NCBI GenBank assembly: GCA_022711195.1
Contig: JAKLFN010000116.1
Coordinates: 1-6,577, forward strand
Reading direction: 5' to 3'
From: Bacteroidota bacterium
GTDB taxonomy: Bacteria; Bacteroidota; Bacteroidia; Bacteroidales; VadinHA17
Length of the DNA stretch: 6,577 bases
Both the position numbers and the translations under genes were made by a program. The notes beneath the pieces are model-generated. The model was given only the letters and a program-made list of their open reading frames with translations, did not search any database and was not told the DNA's origin. The number at the start of each line of letters is the position of its first letter. Position 1 is the stretch's first letter. Positions 6,495 to 6,577 of this stretch are shown here, in pieces.

Positions 6495-6577
6495 GACCCA
6501 AGACCCAAGACCCAAGACCCAGAACCCAGGACCCAGGACCCAAGACCCAAGACCCAGGACCCAGGACCCAAGACCCA
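6495..6577. repeat. Heptamer tandem repeat GACCCAR, running off the right edge
   Basis: Eleven full 7-base units and six bases of a twelfth start nine bases after the GH2 stop codon. Units are GACCCAA or GACCCAG, with a single AACCCAG at 6523. The last base of successive units reads A A A G G G A A G G A. The minus strand has a GGG tract every seven bases with four-base loops, which fits the general G-quadruplex pattern of four or more G3 tracts with loops of 1-7. The true length cannot be known from this window. Confidence 0.9.

Overview
The window looks like part of a Bacteroidota chromosome, most likely an environmental or gut Bacteroidales-type organism. The reasons are the protein families (secreted GH105, CBM9-like/PKD and GH2 proteins typical of polysaccharide-utilisation loci), A-rich leaders without strong Shine-Dalgarno sequences, and TAnnTTTG promoter elements. 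No SusC/SusD pair, regulator, tRNA or rRNA is visible, so the locus assignment rests on the enzymes alone.

Layout: positions 1-780 (minus) carry the N-terminal two thirds of a secreted GH105-type unsaturated (rhamno)galacturonyl hydrolase that runs off the left edge. A 99-bp spacer with REP-like hairpins separates it from 880-1992 (minus), a secreted protein with a CBM9-like domain and a C-terminal PKD domain; the two probably share a transcript. A 170-bp divergent region with promoter elements for both strands precedes 2163-2513 (plus), a small exported Ala/Lys/Glu-rich protein with nine cysteines, closed by a strong intrinsic terminator. From about 2628 to 3700 lies a transposase/palindrome island: an apparently intact Y1 (HUH) REP-associated tyrosine transposase (2804-3256, minus), with a cluster of hairpins on its 3' side and a 2.6-unit array of about 132-bp composite palindromic repeats on its 5' side. 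Positions 3732-6485 (plus) encode a complete 917-residue secreted GH2 glycoside hydrolase of the beta-galactosidase/beta-glucuronidase type. The right edge (6495-6577) is an imperfect heptamer tandem repeat whose minus strand carries regularly spaced GGG tracts.

How the parts fit: GH105 removes the unsaturated uronic acid left by pectin lyases, GH2 removes beta-linked sugars from side chains, and the CBM9-like/PKD protein could bind glycans. Together they suggest pectin or rhamnogalacturonan breakdown outside the cytoplasm, with the transposase/REP island between the two enzyme blocks. The least ordinary parts are the transposase with its repeat array, the cysteine-rich small protein, and the G-quadruplex-capable heptamer repeat.
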